Positions 10,907 through 24,881 of a stretch of DNA of 64,000 nucleotides are shown here, piece by piece (the stretch's first letter is position 1; every line of letters starts with the position of its first letter). The notes beneath the pieces were generated by a model, which saw only the letters and a program-made list of their open reading frames with translations, did no database searches and was not told where the DNA came from. This stretch comes from Paracyclopina nana. Lineage: Eukaryota > Arthropoda > Copepoda > Cyclopoida > Cyclopettidae. The position numbers were made by a program, and so were the translations under genes. Location: assembly GCA_019096065.1 (NCBI GenBank), contig JAGUCH010000003.1:3782001-3846000 (forward strand). Reading direction: 5' to 3'.

Positions 10907-13571
10907 TTTAGTAAGAGATGCTATCAAATTAATTCATGTCAAAATATGTATTAAAACAAAACTAATTAAAGATTTACTCATCTTTCGAAATCAATTTGAA
11001 CAATTAAAGGAGAAGTGGAAAAAATCAAATAGTTACTGGCATTTCTTTTAAAACACAGGTGAATCGATCTTAATATTGCGGTGTTCATTTACGTTATCTT
11101 TCCTTATCATAAGAAAACTTAAGATTTAAAGACTCCCTCATTTTTGTCCTTAGGAATATCATTAGACAATAAAACTATTAGGAATTAAAAAATTAACTTT
11201 TCTGAATCAGCACCAACTCGTAGGCTTAAGCTCAGGCTCTCAGTTCTAAAGTTATTCGCCTGAGAAAAAAGGTGCCAAAGATAAGGATACAAAACAAAGG
11301 TAAACATCCAGCTTTACCTACGCCACTTCTAGCTTAAAACGAAGCTAGGTTAGAAAAATCCAGATCCTACAACGCTATTTCATTTTCGATCTTAAAGCTT
11401 CGATCTTAGCAATGTTGCCTTTCTTTTATCAATTAAGCTTTTTTGCACTATTTTAGCATAAATATGAAATATGGAAATATTATCATGATTTCAGATTCTG
11501 TTCAATGAGAGCTTTCCAATGCAGCCTTCATAATTTTTTAAGAGATTGAGGACAAAATAGGCCAAAAAATCCTGAATTTGTTGCATGCAGTAGTACAAGC
11601 AAATTCAGTTGCACCCTCCAAGCTCACTTTTCTTGTCCTGCTTCTTTTGTTGCACAATTAAATCAAGCCAAAGCACTGACGAGATGTTCGCCCTAAATTA
11701 TTATTATTTGCATGTCGTGCTTTTTTCAATGCCAAATCGTGATTTTCGTGATTTTTCAAAGGGAAGAGAGTCACTGACAATTTACAATTTACGTAAGAAG
11801 TGAAAGCTTTTGAATTTTACATGTATGGCGAGACTCAGTGATGAGCTTCTAACGATTTTCTCAATATATGGTGTAAAAGCCAATATTATGATTTGCCTAT
11901 AACGCAAAATACAGAAGCTACAACATTAATCAACTTCCCAATTATTCAAGTTATCTTTGGAAATGCTCGTGCAACTACAACGAATAGACCATTTATCACG
12001 TTAAAGTGTGCTTTTCCATCAAATATCATTACAAACGTCCAATATTTTATGCTGCCGTGAAATTGAAGGATGTAAAAGCATTTGGTAAAAAGAGAGCTTT
12101 TTTATACAGCTGTCACGTTTTTTGCTTCTGTGGCTTGATGCCCGTGTAATAAACTGAAAGCTTGGCCATGACAGGACACATGATTTTAAATGAACCAACA
12201 CCAGAATTGTCGTAAAAAACTAGCACTACTTTAGACCAACTTCTTTGGAAGGCAAGATTCTTACTTGGAAAGCAAAAACATGCCCAAAAAAGTAAATCAT
12301 AAATAATTAAGATAAGCTGGTTCTCATAGGAACTCAATGGTGCATCCAACAAATGACTTTGGTGATGCTTCATCAAAAATTGAGCAACCCAAACAACAAA
12401 TACACTTTTTTTCTTGCTTTCACTCGGCAAGATGTAATTTATTGCTCTTTTGGTGTTTCCAGTGATTAGCAGTTTCTTTTTACTCTCAGATGGGGAAAAA
12501 GTGGGAAAAGCCCAACGAAAGCCATTCTTTAAAAAAAGTTGATTACTCTTTCTTTTCATTCGGCTTACTTTTTTAATAGCTCTCTGAGACGAAGAAAACT
12601 TTCTCTATTCTTTATTATCCCTCTCATGACATATTTGGCAAGTTGATCCCAAGATCTGGGTAGCACTACATAGAAATGTTCCTCTGTCGCAACTTGACTC
12701 AATTTGTCACACGAGATGACACAACAATTTGCGAAAAAATGTCCCCAAAGCCGCTATGCAGTGCAGTGAAATAATTCTGTTTTTATCATCTCTTTCTAAT
12801 AATCTGCATTGCGGCCAGAGAATTGAGGTTTTAAGTCCGAAAAGATGGTTGCCGCAGCTTCTTCGCCCAAATGGCGCAGGTTTTTACACATTGATGCCAC
12901 AATATTAGTATACAACCAATTATGCAACTTACTTGCATCCTCCTTCACAGTGCGTCATTTGGTCGTCAGGCTTAGTTTCAAACGGGCATAAATTAAAATA
13001 ATTTTCATCAAAGTTCCTTAAGGTGGACGCTTTGCTTATCGCACCCCTCGGCAGAGCGGTACACTATTTAAAAGGGTGTCCAAAATGACCGAAAGTAAAA
13101 TACTTGACAGAAATATGGCCCAGACTTTCAGAGCTATTCCATAGGGATATGTTATGAATCAATAGAGAGGGAAAATATCAATTAGCTGGAGCCTTGAATG
13201 GCGAAAATGTATTGCATAGGAAGTCGGATCAAAATTACGCAATTTGCTGAGCATGATCACTTTTCCGAACCGCCATACTCCTGAGTCAGCTCATTGTTTT
13301 GCTGATCTTTTGGGCCAAATCTGAGCTCAGTCTCAAGAGCGGACAAAGGTTTTGGACAGCTAATCTTAATATTGTACTGGAGACTCATTACGATGTTTCA
13401 TAATACGAAAAAAGCTTAGCAATCAAGCGAAGCCAAAATAGGCTGGCTCCAAGGCAATCTTGATGGAATGTGCTTTCATGTATGGCATCCATTTACGTTT
13501 TCGCCCAGTCACTGATAAAAGACGTTTTTCATTTGCAGGCAGAAGAATATATGTATGTAAAGTTAGCGCAG
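10907..13571. other. Intergenic, no gene recognised
   Basis: AT-rich sequence between the acetylcholine-binding-protein-like gene and the 3' end of Vav. A 148-codon minus-strand frame at 12113-12559 lacks splice signals, domains or compositional support and is treated as chance. Confidence 0.5.
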
Positions 13572-16500
13572 CTACAAAACACTGATGTTCGTTGTCATTT
13601 GCGCGGCTGAGGGCTCATCTTGGACAATCTTGACGAAACTTTTGGGAATGTAGCCAATCCTATGCATGCTGTTGTACGCTTTCCACCATCCTTGCGTCTC
13701 GGATAGTTTGTCGAGTATGACCACTCGTTCGCCAACTTCCAAGGCCAGCAGATTCTTTTCCGAGCTGTTGGGCGAGGTGGCTTCTGGGTCAAATTTGTGC
13801 ACAGTTTCAACCACGAACAGGTCTTTGACGGCAAATCGCAGGCTCGTGTTGAGGCCGGAGAAGCTTTCACTGAGGCTGTGCCTGCTGTAGTAGGCCACCA
13901 GCTCGACAATCGACTTGAACTTGAGGTTGTCTGACAGGTAGAATTCGTCGTTGAGGTTGCTCAGAATTTTCATATGCTTGATGTCTTCATCCGAGGTCTT
14001 GAGGGAGATGGCGTAGCCCAATGGATCTCCAGTTGGCAGAGTGCCACGACTCCGCACCAAAAAAGTGCTCAAAGGGAACGGACTGAGCTTTTTCTGGGCA
14101 GCAGATCGATCCATGCTTCCCACATACCTACATATAAAACAGAGGCCATGACGAATCGTTTCACTTATGGTATATGCAGGCCATGTAAATCAAACCATGA
14201 ATGCTCCTCAATATTGGTGTTGACATAGTCTGTGTTCGCAGCGCCTTTGTTGTTGTTGTCTGACAGAGAGCACGAGCTCATGCGATGATGTATCGGCCTT
14301 GGTGGCAAATTAGGCAGGTTTGGAGCGCTATTTCCACTCGCTGTGCCACATTTGGCCAGCAGAGAAATGCAGATTTTGTGCATGGGCTTAGCGCACTTGT
14401 GGCATCTATAGCCTGCAAGGAAATGACAAGTTTTTTAATCATAAACGAAGAACAAAGGAAGCTGACAGTCAGCAAGGAAAAGAAAAAGATACACTTTCTG
14501 ATGATTAATTACTTTCCGGGCTTTAATTAAAGCAACATGAAAGAATGTTTGTAAATGCTTGGGTGGTAATTACATCACTGCCCCTAAATACATTAAAAGA
14601 AGTAGTATAGCATTATAAGTCATGTAGCAAGGCATACAATTTGTAAAAGCTCCACACTTGCTACCCCCGAGCGGAGTCAGAGACATGGCCAATTGGGCAC
14701 GAAAAACTAATGGAACAAGCCCAAAAGGACGGCTTTACAGTGCTTGCATAAAAATAAAAGCAAGTGTGCTTAAGGCATAATATGCCTATAAATAAGTGGA
14801 GCAATAAAACTGGCCATGGTTGGCTATCTCTTGTACCTTGGTAAAAAAGTCCCTTTAGTAATTTTCCACAGTGGGCACAGGCAGTGTCCGCGGCCTCGAA
14901 CGTATGCATCACTGCCTCGTGCGTGGAGGCCAATCTTTGATTTGGGTAGGCATTGTCCATTGCCTCTCGGATGGCAAAAATCCACTTGTCTTTGTCATCC
15001 AAGGTGCGTGCGAAGAAGGTGTAGACATTCAAATTCTGGACGTGCACGAGCATAAAAGCATGCGACCAACGGTTATGGCTATCCTCGAGGATATGATTAA
15101 GGCTGAAAAATGATGAAAAATAAGATTTTCATGCCTGAAACTTTTTAAAGTCCCAGATAACCATCGTTAAACTACCAAACAACTAAAGTTTACTTCTCTT
15201 ACTAAATACTGAAGGTAAAGTTAGTTGAGGGAAGTTGCAAGGAAAACTACAAGTATCAAAGGATGATCAAAAGGTCCAATAAAGTGACAAATCTGTAAAA
15301 ATTTGAAGGTCAAATATTCATTTTTCTGCTGCCAAGCATCAACGCTTTATTTAGTTGCTTTGATGTAAGATAAATACAGATGGTATTCTTACGCACTTTC
15401 ATCGACCAACTTTTTTCAATACTTCCATTGCACTGACCATCTTCAAATCACGGAATAAAAGATGAAACTTAATACGCATTTAGTAATTGGGGCCAATTAG
15501 GTAAAGTATGGCTGAGGCATGGCAAATATCATGGCCTCAAATTAGGCAAATGAAATAGGCAGAAAAAGTAAAACGTGCATTTATCAGCCATTGAGTTTCC
15601 AATGCAATAGGATGAACCACTAAAGAATGTGTAAAAACACTTGCAAGGCCTATGATGCCTGGAATTCAATTACTGCAAATAGCTACTAGAGCATCATAAG
15701 CTGGCACGCGTTTCAATATAAATTGCATTTGTTGCCGAGTGAAGCTTTTAGCCTCCCTTCTGGTTTTTACCCAACTTTTTTAGGTTGGGACAACAATCCC
15801 TTCTTTGTTGGCTTACCTAGCTTCTTGGACTCGATATTCGGTCAACTTGAGGGAATCTTTATAGGAATAGTTGTCTCCCCTGGCAGCTTTACACATGAGC
15901 AGGACTTTGTCGAAGACAAATACATATCTGGTCTTGACTTTTCCTTGGTCAGCATGGGACTGGACCTTGAGCTCAGCGTCTTTCCTCAGCCTGCCGTAGT
16001 CCCTCAATTCAACACCATTGGGCATGTGCAAGTCTGAGATGGAGGCCTGGATTTCGCTGATGATTTGCAGCTGCTCGAAATCGCGTTTCACTTCGTTGAT
16101 GTATTCGGATACATCGAGCATGGCTTCATGAGCTGATTGGAGGCTTGAGTATTCTTCGTGGGTAGAGCCTGCAACGGAGCGTGACAAACATGCTAATCAG
16201 CCAAAATGTACTGGAATCTCCAAAAAGAAATTAGTTTGGTGAGATATATCAAAAACGTCATAAACGCAAACCCTTTGACTGATTGTATCGGTACATTTTG
16301 CAAAATCAAATCGGTTTTAGAAATAAAAGAATTGATAAAAACACGGGTGATTCTTAAAATAAGGCCATAGATGTAGCTCAATTGACATAGTGACCTTCAA
16401 AGTGTAGCAAGGGAAATCAGCTCGTTAGCAAAAGAGGCAATCAAGAGATGCAAGCTTTTTCCTTATGCGTAATTTATGGTACTCTGTTAACTGTGCCAAG

Positions 16501-18540
16501 TTACGCAAGACAAATGTTCTTTTTGTCGAGTTATTTACACGCTTTTATTCATGACCTCAATAATGTAGGATTTGTGCATTTCCGTGACCAAAATTCCAAT
16601 AATGCAATGTCTCGCTCGGCAAATTGCCTCAATTGCTACTAAATAACGCGGAGAAGGTAAATGGCATATTCCTTGTATATAGGTGAAAGAAGCGCGAGAA
16701 GCTGCAATTTTCGCTGCCTTTCGGAATTAGGAAGCTCTTATTCTGCAGCAAGACTGCGCAGGCCATAAAAAGGCTTTTAAACTTCTAGGTAAAAACGACA
16801 GTTATGCTCCACACAAACTTTTTTAGTTATGCGTGGTAAACGGTTGTGTAACGTGTTGCATCAAAACTCTTGCGCTATTAGCATACTGTGTAGCTAAAAA
16901 ATAGAGAAAATTGACATGATGTAGTGCAGTTGTTTTCTTGCCAGAAAGGAATTTTCTCAAGTGAAAGTAAAAAAGGGGGACATGCTTACTCGTATGAGAG
17001 AGAAGCTCTCGTAGCAGAAGATGGTATTTTAGCACTCGTTGCATGGGAACGGCCAATAAATCCCTGAACCGAAATTTGCCATCGTTCGCAGCAATTTCGC
17101 AGTTCATAATGGCCTCTCGAATACACTCGTCCTTGGCGCACAAGGTATCAACGAGAATTTGAGCTGTAAGCGTCAATCTTATTACATAAAGTCAACAAGC
17201 ATAATATGTAATTATTGTCGTACCTTTGGGCAGGTCACAGCAGTAGGAGCTATACATGAGGAAATTCGACTTATGCTCAAGGAAAATTGCCCCCAGTGAC
17301 TTTTTGGCCTTATTAGTAGAAGTAGCATTGCCGTTAGCTATGTATTTGGACACGTAGTCCAGAATCTGCTTATAGAACTCTTGGTGGAACTCTGTCAAGT
17401 TGGGCAAGTTCATGAACAGGCTTTGCCTATCGTTTTCTTTGAGACTGGTGCTTAATGAGGGAGCCTTGAGGAAATGCTTCTTCAGCATCTCCAAGACGTC
17501 CACATATTTGGCCTCAGTCTCCACCAACTCTTTGAGGCAATAATCTCGCTTCTCTTTCGGCACAAAAACATCACAAACGAATTTGCTGCTGCTCGCACCT
17601 TCACGCTTGAACGCACACAAATCCTCATAGATATCCTCATCCTGGAAAGGCAATCACAAGTCGTCGAACAGTTATGACGTCAGCGAGAGAGACGCGTATA
17701 CAATTAGTACCTGGTCAATAGCCATGTAATATTGCTGGCTTCCCTGTCGCCCCTGGCGACCGTAGGAAACGGCTCCGCCGTGGTGTTGGTAGTAGAAATC
17801 CTTGTACTGATCCTCGTCCACAAGATCTGCCAAAGTTCTGAAAGCCAAAGGCAACTGGTTCAAGGCATGCGTATGTGAAACACGAGCGTAAGAAGCAATT
17901 TTCCTTGTAGACAATAGATAGAGGCCTCGTTAAAGAAATTGGCCTTATTAGATTGTGTCTAGTGAGTGTGTAAAAAGTGTGAGCAAGCACACGTGGCCTA
18001 CCTGTAAATATCCTCCTCAATTTGGAGAGTTGGAGTGGTAGGCACAGAACCTCTATTATTATTACTACTACTGCTGCTGGTTAAAGCCACTGACGACGAG
18101 GTTGCGTGACTCGCTCCTCCTGAATTGTTGCGAGCTGGAAAGCCCTGCACATCCGGCCTTTTGGCCTTGGTCACAGCACAATGCGATAAAATGGAGAGCG
18201 TATGGAGGACTCTGGCAAAATCTGTGTAATCATACAGCATTGAGGGCTGGAACAAATCAGTCTCTTTGAGCATGAAACTGTCACGAATGGCAGTCAGAAA
18301 GACCCTGATGTTTTTCAGGCAGAGAAATTGCGCCATTTGTGGCCTTTGATTGACATTTCGCTGATCCACAGCCTCCGGAGAAATGGTGGAGGCCACGTGG
18401 CACAAAAGAACTCCATCTCGTAAGGCGTAAGCCAAATCTTGAATGGTCGCATCCGGCCATAAAATGCGGTGATTGTCTGGTAGCACCTCTAATTGGCATA
18501 GCCAGTCTGCGCAGCTCTTCCATAAAGGCGTCTCTGCCAT
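13572..18540 (-). CDS. Vav: Vav, Rho/Rac guanine-nucleotide exchange factor
   Basis: Eight coding exons (18540-18002, 17837-17711, 17641-17224, 17163-16990, 16168-15817, 15102-14837, 14412-14196, 14127-13572) join in phase to 882 residues. Domains in order: calponin homology (about 1-120), a low-complexity Ser/Asn linker, an acidic motif with DEDIYEDL (regulatory Tyr about 227), DH (about 245-430; FRFRDLLAVPMQRVLKY), PH (about 460-590), C1 zinc finger (CAHCGKLLKGLFYQGYRCHKC), a proline-rich PNLPPRP linker, SH2 (WYVGSMDR, FLVR) and a C-terminal SH3 (ALEVGERVVILDKL ... GYIPKSFV). Vav proteins act below receptor tyrosine kinases in the cytosol and activate Rac/Rho; phosphorylation of the acidic-region tyrosine relieves autoinhibition. 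The N-terminal SH3 of vertebrate Vavs is not seen. Exon 7 uses a weak donor, TG|GTTTGA, chosen because it restores the SH2 Trp-Tyr. A 5'UTR intron ends nine bases before the ATG. Confidence 0.93.
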
Positions 18541-20496
18541 CTTGGCTAACTGAAATACGAAATGAATTAAACCACAAAGTGAATATCTTTAAACAAATAA
18601 AAACTACAAAAATAGCTTCAATCAACTCTGCTGTTAGGCAACATCTAATAAGATCCTTATTACTCAACTTTGTTAAAAAGCTAATTTAAGCTTAATGTAT
18701 GATTTTCTGAGTTCATAAGCTTTTTTAAACACCCCATTATCACATTTTCAGTTTTTGAAGCTTAGTAAATTTTCATTTTCGTTTCAATGAGAATGCTTTC
18801 TTTAAATAAAACTAATAAACTTATTAGTTAGTTCTTCAAAACAAAAGCAAACAAGCAACAAACAAACGAATGGAGCTCAAGTATACGTATGTGCTATGTG
18901 CACTTTAATGTGCAGTGCGCACCAAACATTTGGTTTTTCATTGGTTGCACCTTAGGGACATTTTTAGACTTAAAGGTGTAAGTATAAATGTATCAGATAA
19001 CAAGTTATGTGATGGCACTAAAAGTATATTGACCTAAAGGATTTTATAATGCAAGGCCTCTGAAATGCAACTTATTTTAGGCCTTTTTGACAAAATGCTA
19101 TGAGCTCACCTAAGCTTACAAGAACATCTGGCAAAGCTGTAATTGGATACCTTGCCATAATCTAAGCTGGCTGATACAAAAGGAAAGCTTAATCCAAATT
19201 GAACATCTTCGCAAATTAATGTATAACACGGAAAAAGCTACTTACGCCGATCCAAGAGTCTTATGTTATTTTTGCAGAAGCTGGCTCACAACAGGTGAAT
19301 CAGCTGCAAGCAGAGCGGCTAGAGAAGCGCCTGCTCATCTGCTTAAAATTATGAATTACGAAAAATAAGAGCAGCGCAGCTCGCATTTAATAACTTCATT
19401 TCACAACTTTTCTTTTTTCTTTCCTTGAGGACATATTTTTTTTAAGATCATTGAAGGATTGTTGGAAAATTCCTTCAATTACCCTTTTTCCTGTTCCTAG
19501 GCAAGAAATCAAGGACGAGGACAAAACAAGCCTTCATGGCGTACTTCTAAGCTTTCACATTCCACTAGTATCTTTTGCTGCCCTCCGAAAAGCATAGTGA
19601 TTGCTAATCAACAAGTTTCAACAAGAATTGCAACAATCCAGTTTTGGTGCAAATATTGCAGCCAGCTTTGAAGCAAAAAGTAGTTGAGGCTTTTTTGCAA
19701 AACAAAAATAGAAGCGGATAGCAAGGCAAAGTCATGTGTCAGTGCCATACAAGAAGGGGAAATTCAGGTCCGGTAACTTTTTCGTCCTGAAAGAATTGCG
19801 CAATTTCTATCATAGCGAATGACAATTTGATAATAATCCTGCTTGGTAACAAGACAAGTGTTTTTCCAGTGAGGGCGCGCTTGTGGCATTTTCCGTCAAA
19901 TCGTGGCTTCTACGATTGAGATTCGGACATTTCGCAAGTTCTCAGTTGTACCGAAACGAGCAGCATTATCTAAGGCACCGTAGTGAGTAAATCTTAAGAA
20001 TATTGCAGCATTGTAGAAGACTTTTACTTTCAGTAGCTAATTCACTTCATTTATGACTAATTTTAGTTAAAATGAGCATCTTTCCAGCATAACAATAGTA
20101 ATTTGTAGGGAAACAAAACCTTCAGATCGATGAGCATGTCTTGTTATATGTTACGATTTTACGGCCTCTTTCGAAACTGACTCAATATATTTCAGGCTTA
20201 GTAAAACCTTCGATTTGCTTCACTTTGGCTGAAATTATTTCGCTAATGTTTATCCAATCTTTGAGATAGAATGCATCAAATTTCTTAAGGTTATAACGAG
20301 GAAAACGCGGCTAAAACAAGCAAAATTTGGGTATGAGGTTGAGTACGCACTTCACTTGTTCGAAATCGGGCCAAATTCCGATCCCAACTCGCGCCCCCTC
20401 GACTCAGCTGAGAACTCGAAACTTCGACGTTGTGAATTGACGAGAATAATTATTGGTAAAAGAAATCGTGCCAAAACAGCCTTTGTCTGAGTCACC
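18541..20496. other. Divergent intergenic region between Vav and the NHL gene
   Basis: It holds the 5' flanks and probably non-coding first exons of two genes that point away from each other. An acceptor (cgtatttcag) lies just before the Vav ATG, showing a 5'UTR intron. Nothing else coding was recognised. Confidence 0.5.
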
Positions 20497-22113
20497 ATGG
20501 CTTCTTGGTCTTCGCCCGATGATCAAGAATTGTTCTCGTTTCTCGACCGATTGGACCAAAACTTTCTGGAAGACGTCGAAGAAAAGCAGGGCAACGGAAA
20601 ATTTTTCGATCCCGTCGTCGGCGGAAGGAACTCCTCGGCGCGTTCGTCCTCGTCGAGGTCGTCGGGATCAACCGGATTTTTTGAGGCCGTCGAGCTTTCT
20701 CCGAGTTCAACCTCGACCACAGCTTCAATGTCTCCTCCACTTGCTTTCGTAATCTGCACATTTCTCTCAACTATTTAATGGTTTCTAATGGATTTTCTTC
20801 GTTAGGATTCCTTACCTCAGGATTTCACCGATGACTGTTTCGCTCTGACTCAAAGCATGAGCTCCCTGAATTTGGCGAACCCACTCCAAGATCTTTCATT
20901 TGACGGCTTGAACAAGCAAGCTTTGGCCAATTTGGCAGCTCTGGCCCAACTGTCGTCCACATACTCCCCGACCAACTTGCATCTCCCACTGCAACCCGCA
21001 AAGAACTTCGAGCAGCAAACGTTGACCCAGGACATGTCCAACAACGATCGGCATGCCCAGATGCAGATCCGCTGCAAGTTCGGCACCCTTGGAGAATATT
21101 ACGGTCAATTCAGTTCTCCTCATGGATTCTGCATGGGACTCAACGAGGACATTGTTGTGGCTGACACTGACAATCACAGGATTCAGGTAATGCTCATTAT
21201 TGGAACTTTTCTAGGCTTTTGACCACGTACGCACTGTTCTAAGACGCAAGGGGGATCATTTTTGGCTGAAATGCTAAATTGCCGGTTTTGCAGATTTTTG
21301 ACAAGAATGGCAACTTCAAGTACGCTTTTGGCACTCCTGGAAAGGAAGAAGGCTGTTTGTACAAGCCTCGTAAGGTGGCTGTGCTCAAGGAGTCGGGCAA
21401 CTTCGTTATCTGCGACCGGGGCAACGAGCGTTCTCGCATGCAGATTTTTTCCCCTTTCGGCCACTTTATTCGACGCATCGCGATCCGTTTCGTTGACATT
21501 GTGGCCGGTCTGGCCATTTCACGCGAAGGCCACATTGTCGTGGTGGACTCGGTGACGCCCACCATTTTCATCATCCACGAAAACGGGGCCTTGTTGCGCC
21601 ACATCGAATGCTCTCGCTACATGACCGAGCCCTCTGACATTGCCGTGTTCCGTGACGAGTTTTACATCTGTGACTTCAAAGGCCACAGTGTGATTGTTAT
21701 GCACGAAAATGGAAACTTTCTCGTGAGTCCTACAAACATTGTCATACTATTGATTTCTCGGTTCATTGATTCATTTCCTTTGCAGAGAAGGATCGATTGT
21801 AGGCCTGTGACCCATTACCCAAATGGAATAGACATTTCTGATGCCGGAGACATTCTCGTCGGAGATTCCCATGGCAACCAGTTCCATGTTGCCATCTTTG
21901 ACCGACTTGGAGACCTAGCCTTTCAATTTCATTGTCCTCAAGTAAGCATTTTATATACATATTTTTCCTGTATCCTGTTTTAAAGCCTGGCATCGTGATT
22001 AGGTGAAAGTGTCAAGGTGCTGTGGATTGAAGATAACTTCTGAAGGCTTCATCGTGACTGTGGCCAAAAATAATCACCATGTTTTGGTCCTCAATACTCT
22101 GTATCTGCCTTAA
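20497..22113 (+). CDS. NHL-repeat protein of the Brat/Mei-P26 (TRIM-NHL) type, without RING or B-box
   Basis: Five exons (20497-20748, 20806-21186, 21294-21722, 21786-21941, 22003-22113), all phase 0, encode 442 residues. The first 180 residues are a Ser-rich, acidic, low-complexity region ([16 protein letters not shown]). From about residue 180 come six NHL blades, with anchors such as [54 protein letters not shown] and [18 protein letters not shown], ending [15 protein letters not shown] at the stop. NHL propellers of this class bind single-stranded RNA or protein partners and repress translation during development. The RING, B-box and coiled-coil of a full TRIM-NHL protein are absent in this frame. 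Either they lie in unseen upstream exons or the protein is a propeller-only form. The exact orthologue is not assigned. Confidence 0.88.
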
Positions 22114-23261
22114 GAAAGGAAACAATGCTCAAGAAGACAACGTTGCCTCTCAGGTTGACTTGCACAATTTTAAACCAAAATTGAAAACTACTACTAATTA
22201 TCTAAGCTGATGACACGCTACTACTTTGTGATCCTCCACAATTAAGACTAGTCTGGAAAAATCGACTTTTTCCTTGAGTCAACTCAAAAGTATGCCAAAA
22301 ACCACACACACTATGATTGTTGCAGCTTTTTCATTTTTGAGGCTGATGATGAAGAAAATATGCACATTATATTAATAACAACAACTTTGTCCAACACTTA
22401 ATGGCTGTAAATGACGTTTTTCAAAATGTCCTCCTCCACCCTACCTTGAAAATTTTTGAAAAGGAAATCACCTCGAGGGTCCTCTTTTCTATTTAGTGTG
22501 AAGCTGTTTTACATGAAATTCACACGCCCCTCGACTCGGTGATGCTTCTTCTGCTGTGGAAAAAGAAAACACGAGCCAATTCTTTTTGTACAAATGTGAT
22601 TTTTTTTCTGTGCCATGATGTAACGAAAATTTTCATATCTCTAAAAATATGTGATAAAAGATTATTTCAGTAACGATGACGACAACAAAGTCCCCCCAAA
22701 AAATTTCAAAAAAAGTACCTCAAAAAAAATATCTGTGTATACTACTACTACTGTAATACTATTATTATTGTCTTAATATTATATTTAGGGTGAAAAACCA
22801 ATTTTTTCAAGCACTCGAAATGGCTAACTTTGCTCTCACAAAATTATTCATTCCAAAAACAAACATTGTTCTCTTTCTATCGAAGCAAGCCATCAAAGCT
22901 TGCGAAGAAACGTTTTGTGATCATACCTTGTCCCTTGGTTTTTTCTCTTGCACTCAAAAAAAATTTTTGTCAGCTTTAGTAAAAGAAAAAAGATATTTGC
23001 AAACAATATGATGATAAGTATGCTGTGTTCGTTGAAAACAAAACAAAAAAGAATCGAGCTTTTCTTTTTAAAGTTATCCCTCCAATTACTATTGATTCAC
23101 GACTTATTTTTGTCCCATCTTACTCACACACCACAAAGCACTCCCTTTGTTGATAAATTGCACAGTAACCATACAAATTAATTGGCGGTTCTACAAACAA
23201 TTACTAATATTGCTTTCAAATGTTATTGTACCTTTAGAATGATTAACAATACACGAATAAA
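22114..23261 (+). other. Probable long 3' untranslated region of the NHL gene, with AATAAA at 23256-23261
   Basis: About 1.1 kb of AT-rich DNA follows the stop, with many A and T runs and no coding signal. The first clear AATAAA on the plus strand is at 23256. Earlier cleavage cannot be excluded. Confidence 0.4.
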
Positions 23262-23680
23262 AAAAAGACCCTTACAGGTTACATAAAAGAAGTACTCCAT
23301 TCCATCTTGACCGAACGCATACTATCAGCAAGCCAGTATTTTGCGCAAGTGCAGCATTCAGAAAGCCGGTTAATCGCCACAAACAATCACATTGTTGCTG
23401 AAAAATGCTGAAGCAATACATCATGGATTATCAGGCAGCATTCCGGAAATGCATCAAGTCCTTGCAGGCCGAATCGATAGGTTTGCAAAGCATAAATTCA
23501 AGTGTCAACTCACTCCTAAGGTTATTCTTACTCGGTATTCATCAAGTCCAGCGTAATTACTAAGGTTTTCAATTAATAAGCAATGAGAAGTATGTTGGGA
23601 TCTAGTAAGTCTGTATTTTTCACAACTGCTTTAGTAGTAGTATAGTATTCTGGAAGTTGGGTTATCACAACAAACAATCA

Positions 23681-24881
23681 TTAATTGTTACTGATTCCTG
23701 CCGAAATGATTGATTCGGGATTATTGTTGACAGTGGCAGAAGAGTTGGTGACAATGGCAACGACCTCGTTGCAAGAGGATGATGGCAGGATCACTGGCCC
23801 GCCACTCGCCGAATTGCCATTGTTGAGTCCATTGGTTTCACTCCGTTCGACATCATCGATTCTGGAGCTGTATCGCCTACTCTGTCTGCGGTTAAAGTTG
23901 CCATAGCTGCTGGATCTCCTCCTTTGGCATTCTCGGCAGGTGCTTCGCCTTCGCGTGCTACTAAAATAACAAAATAAACCGAATTAGTTTTTCCTTCTGT
24001 ATATCATCACATATAGTATATTTTTTCTGCGATAGTATCCAGTGTAGCATATACAGTTATACACAATGGAGATAGTATCTTAGAACGTCATTGCTGTACT
24101 ACGGTATTTACATACCGTGTGTCCGACGAGCAATTTGAAAGAAACACAGTCCAATATTGCCTTTTTAGGTGGGCCACCCTGTCTACACAATTGTTTGGTC
24201 CTAAATTGTTCTTAAAATTTCTTAAATGATTTTTATTTTTTATTTAGATTTTGCTTTATTAAATGGTGCTAGTTTCCTTTATGTACATGTATCTTACAGT
24301 GAAAAAAAGTATTTTCCTTGTTTTGCTTTTGGGGAGCTCTATTATGTGAATTTTTCATTTAAAGCACTTTTTAGCAATTTCCTCATCATAGAAGTGTATG
24401 GGGATAATTTCATAAGTCGTCCTTTTTACTCGATTAGTGAAAGAAGCGGAAAAGTGGGTTAGCCATTTAGGAGGATTGCGCTGTAGAAATAGTAGAAGAA
24501 GGTCACCATTTTCAGTTGCAGAAGTAGCTGAGGATGTAGTAGAAGATGTTGTTGTTGCTGAGCTTTGTTTGTTTACCTAGTCTGGGGCTGAGCTGGATTA
24601 CCGCAAGAGCAGTGCGAGCATTGACTACTATAGTAAGAGAAATTGAGGGAAATTGGATAGGCTGGCCAAACGCTATATTTCATTCCCAGCTGAGCTGCTC
24701 GAGAATTTGGCGGGGTATATTTATTAATATCAGCAACTCACCTTCTTCGAGAGGAATTGAGCACGTTTTCGTCTCCCTTTTGGACTCCAAAGACAAGAAA
24801 ACAGCAAACCATCACAGTGAGCATAACAACTCCTGCAAGCACATAAATGGGATAAATAGAGTAACTTTTTAAAAGGCGGAC
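23681..24881 (-). CDS. C-terminal exons of a single-pass membrane protein (incomplete model)
   Basis: Two minus-strand exons join in phase. The first, 24881-24742 (or 24832-24742 with a nearer acceptor), encodes a transmembrane segment (YVLAGVVMLTVMVCCFLVFG) followed by QKGDENVLNSSRR. The second, 23960-23681, encodes a strongly basic, Ser/Arg-rich tail (STRRRSTCRECQRRRSSSYG) that turns Asn/Ser-rich and ends at TAA. The acceptor ttgttattttag and the donor AG|GTGAG are good. The basic stretch after the hydrophobic one suggests a type I protein with a cytoplasmic tail of about 110 residues. No ectodomain exon was found between here and the cystine-knot gene. The long version starts in phase 0, matching the last donor of that gene at 27200, so this could be an alternative membrane-bound 3' end of it. 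Confidence 0.5.

Noticed and set aside
12113-12559. 148-codon minus-strand frame with a repeated SESKKK word
   Set aside because: No signal, domain or splice sites; the repeat is short and the frame AT-biased.
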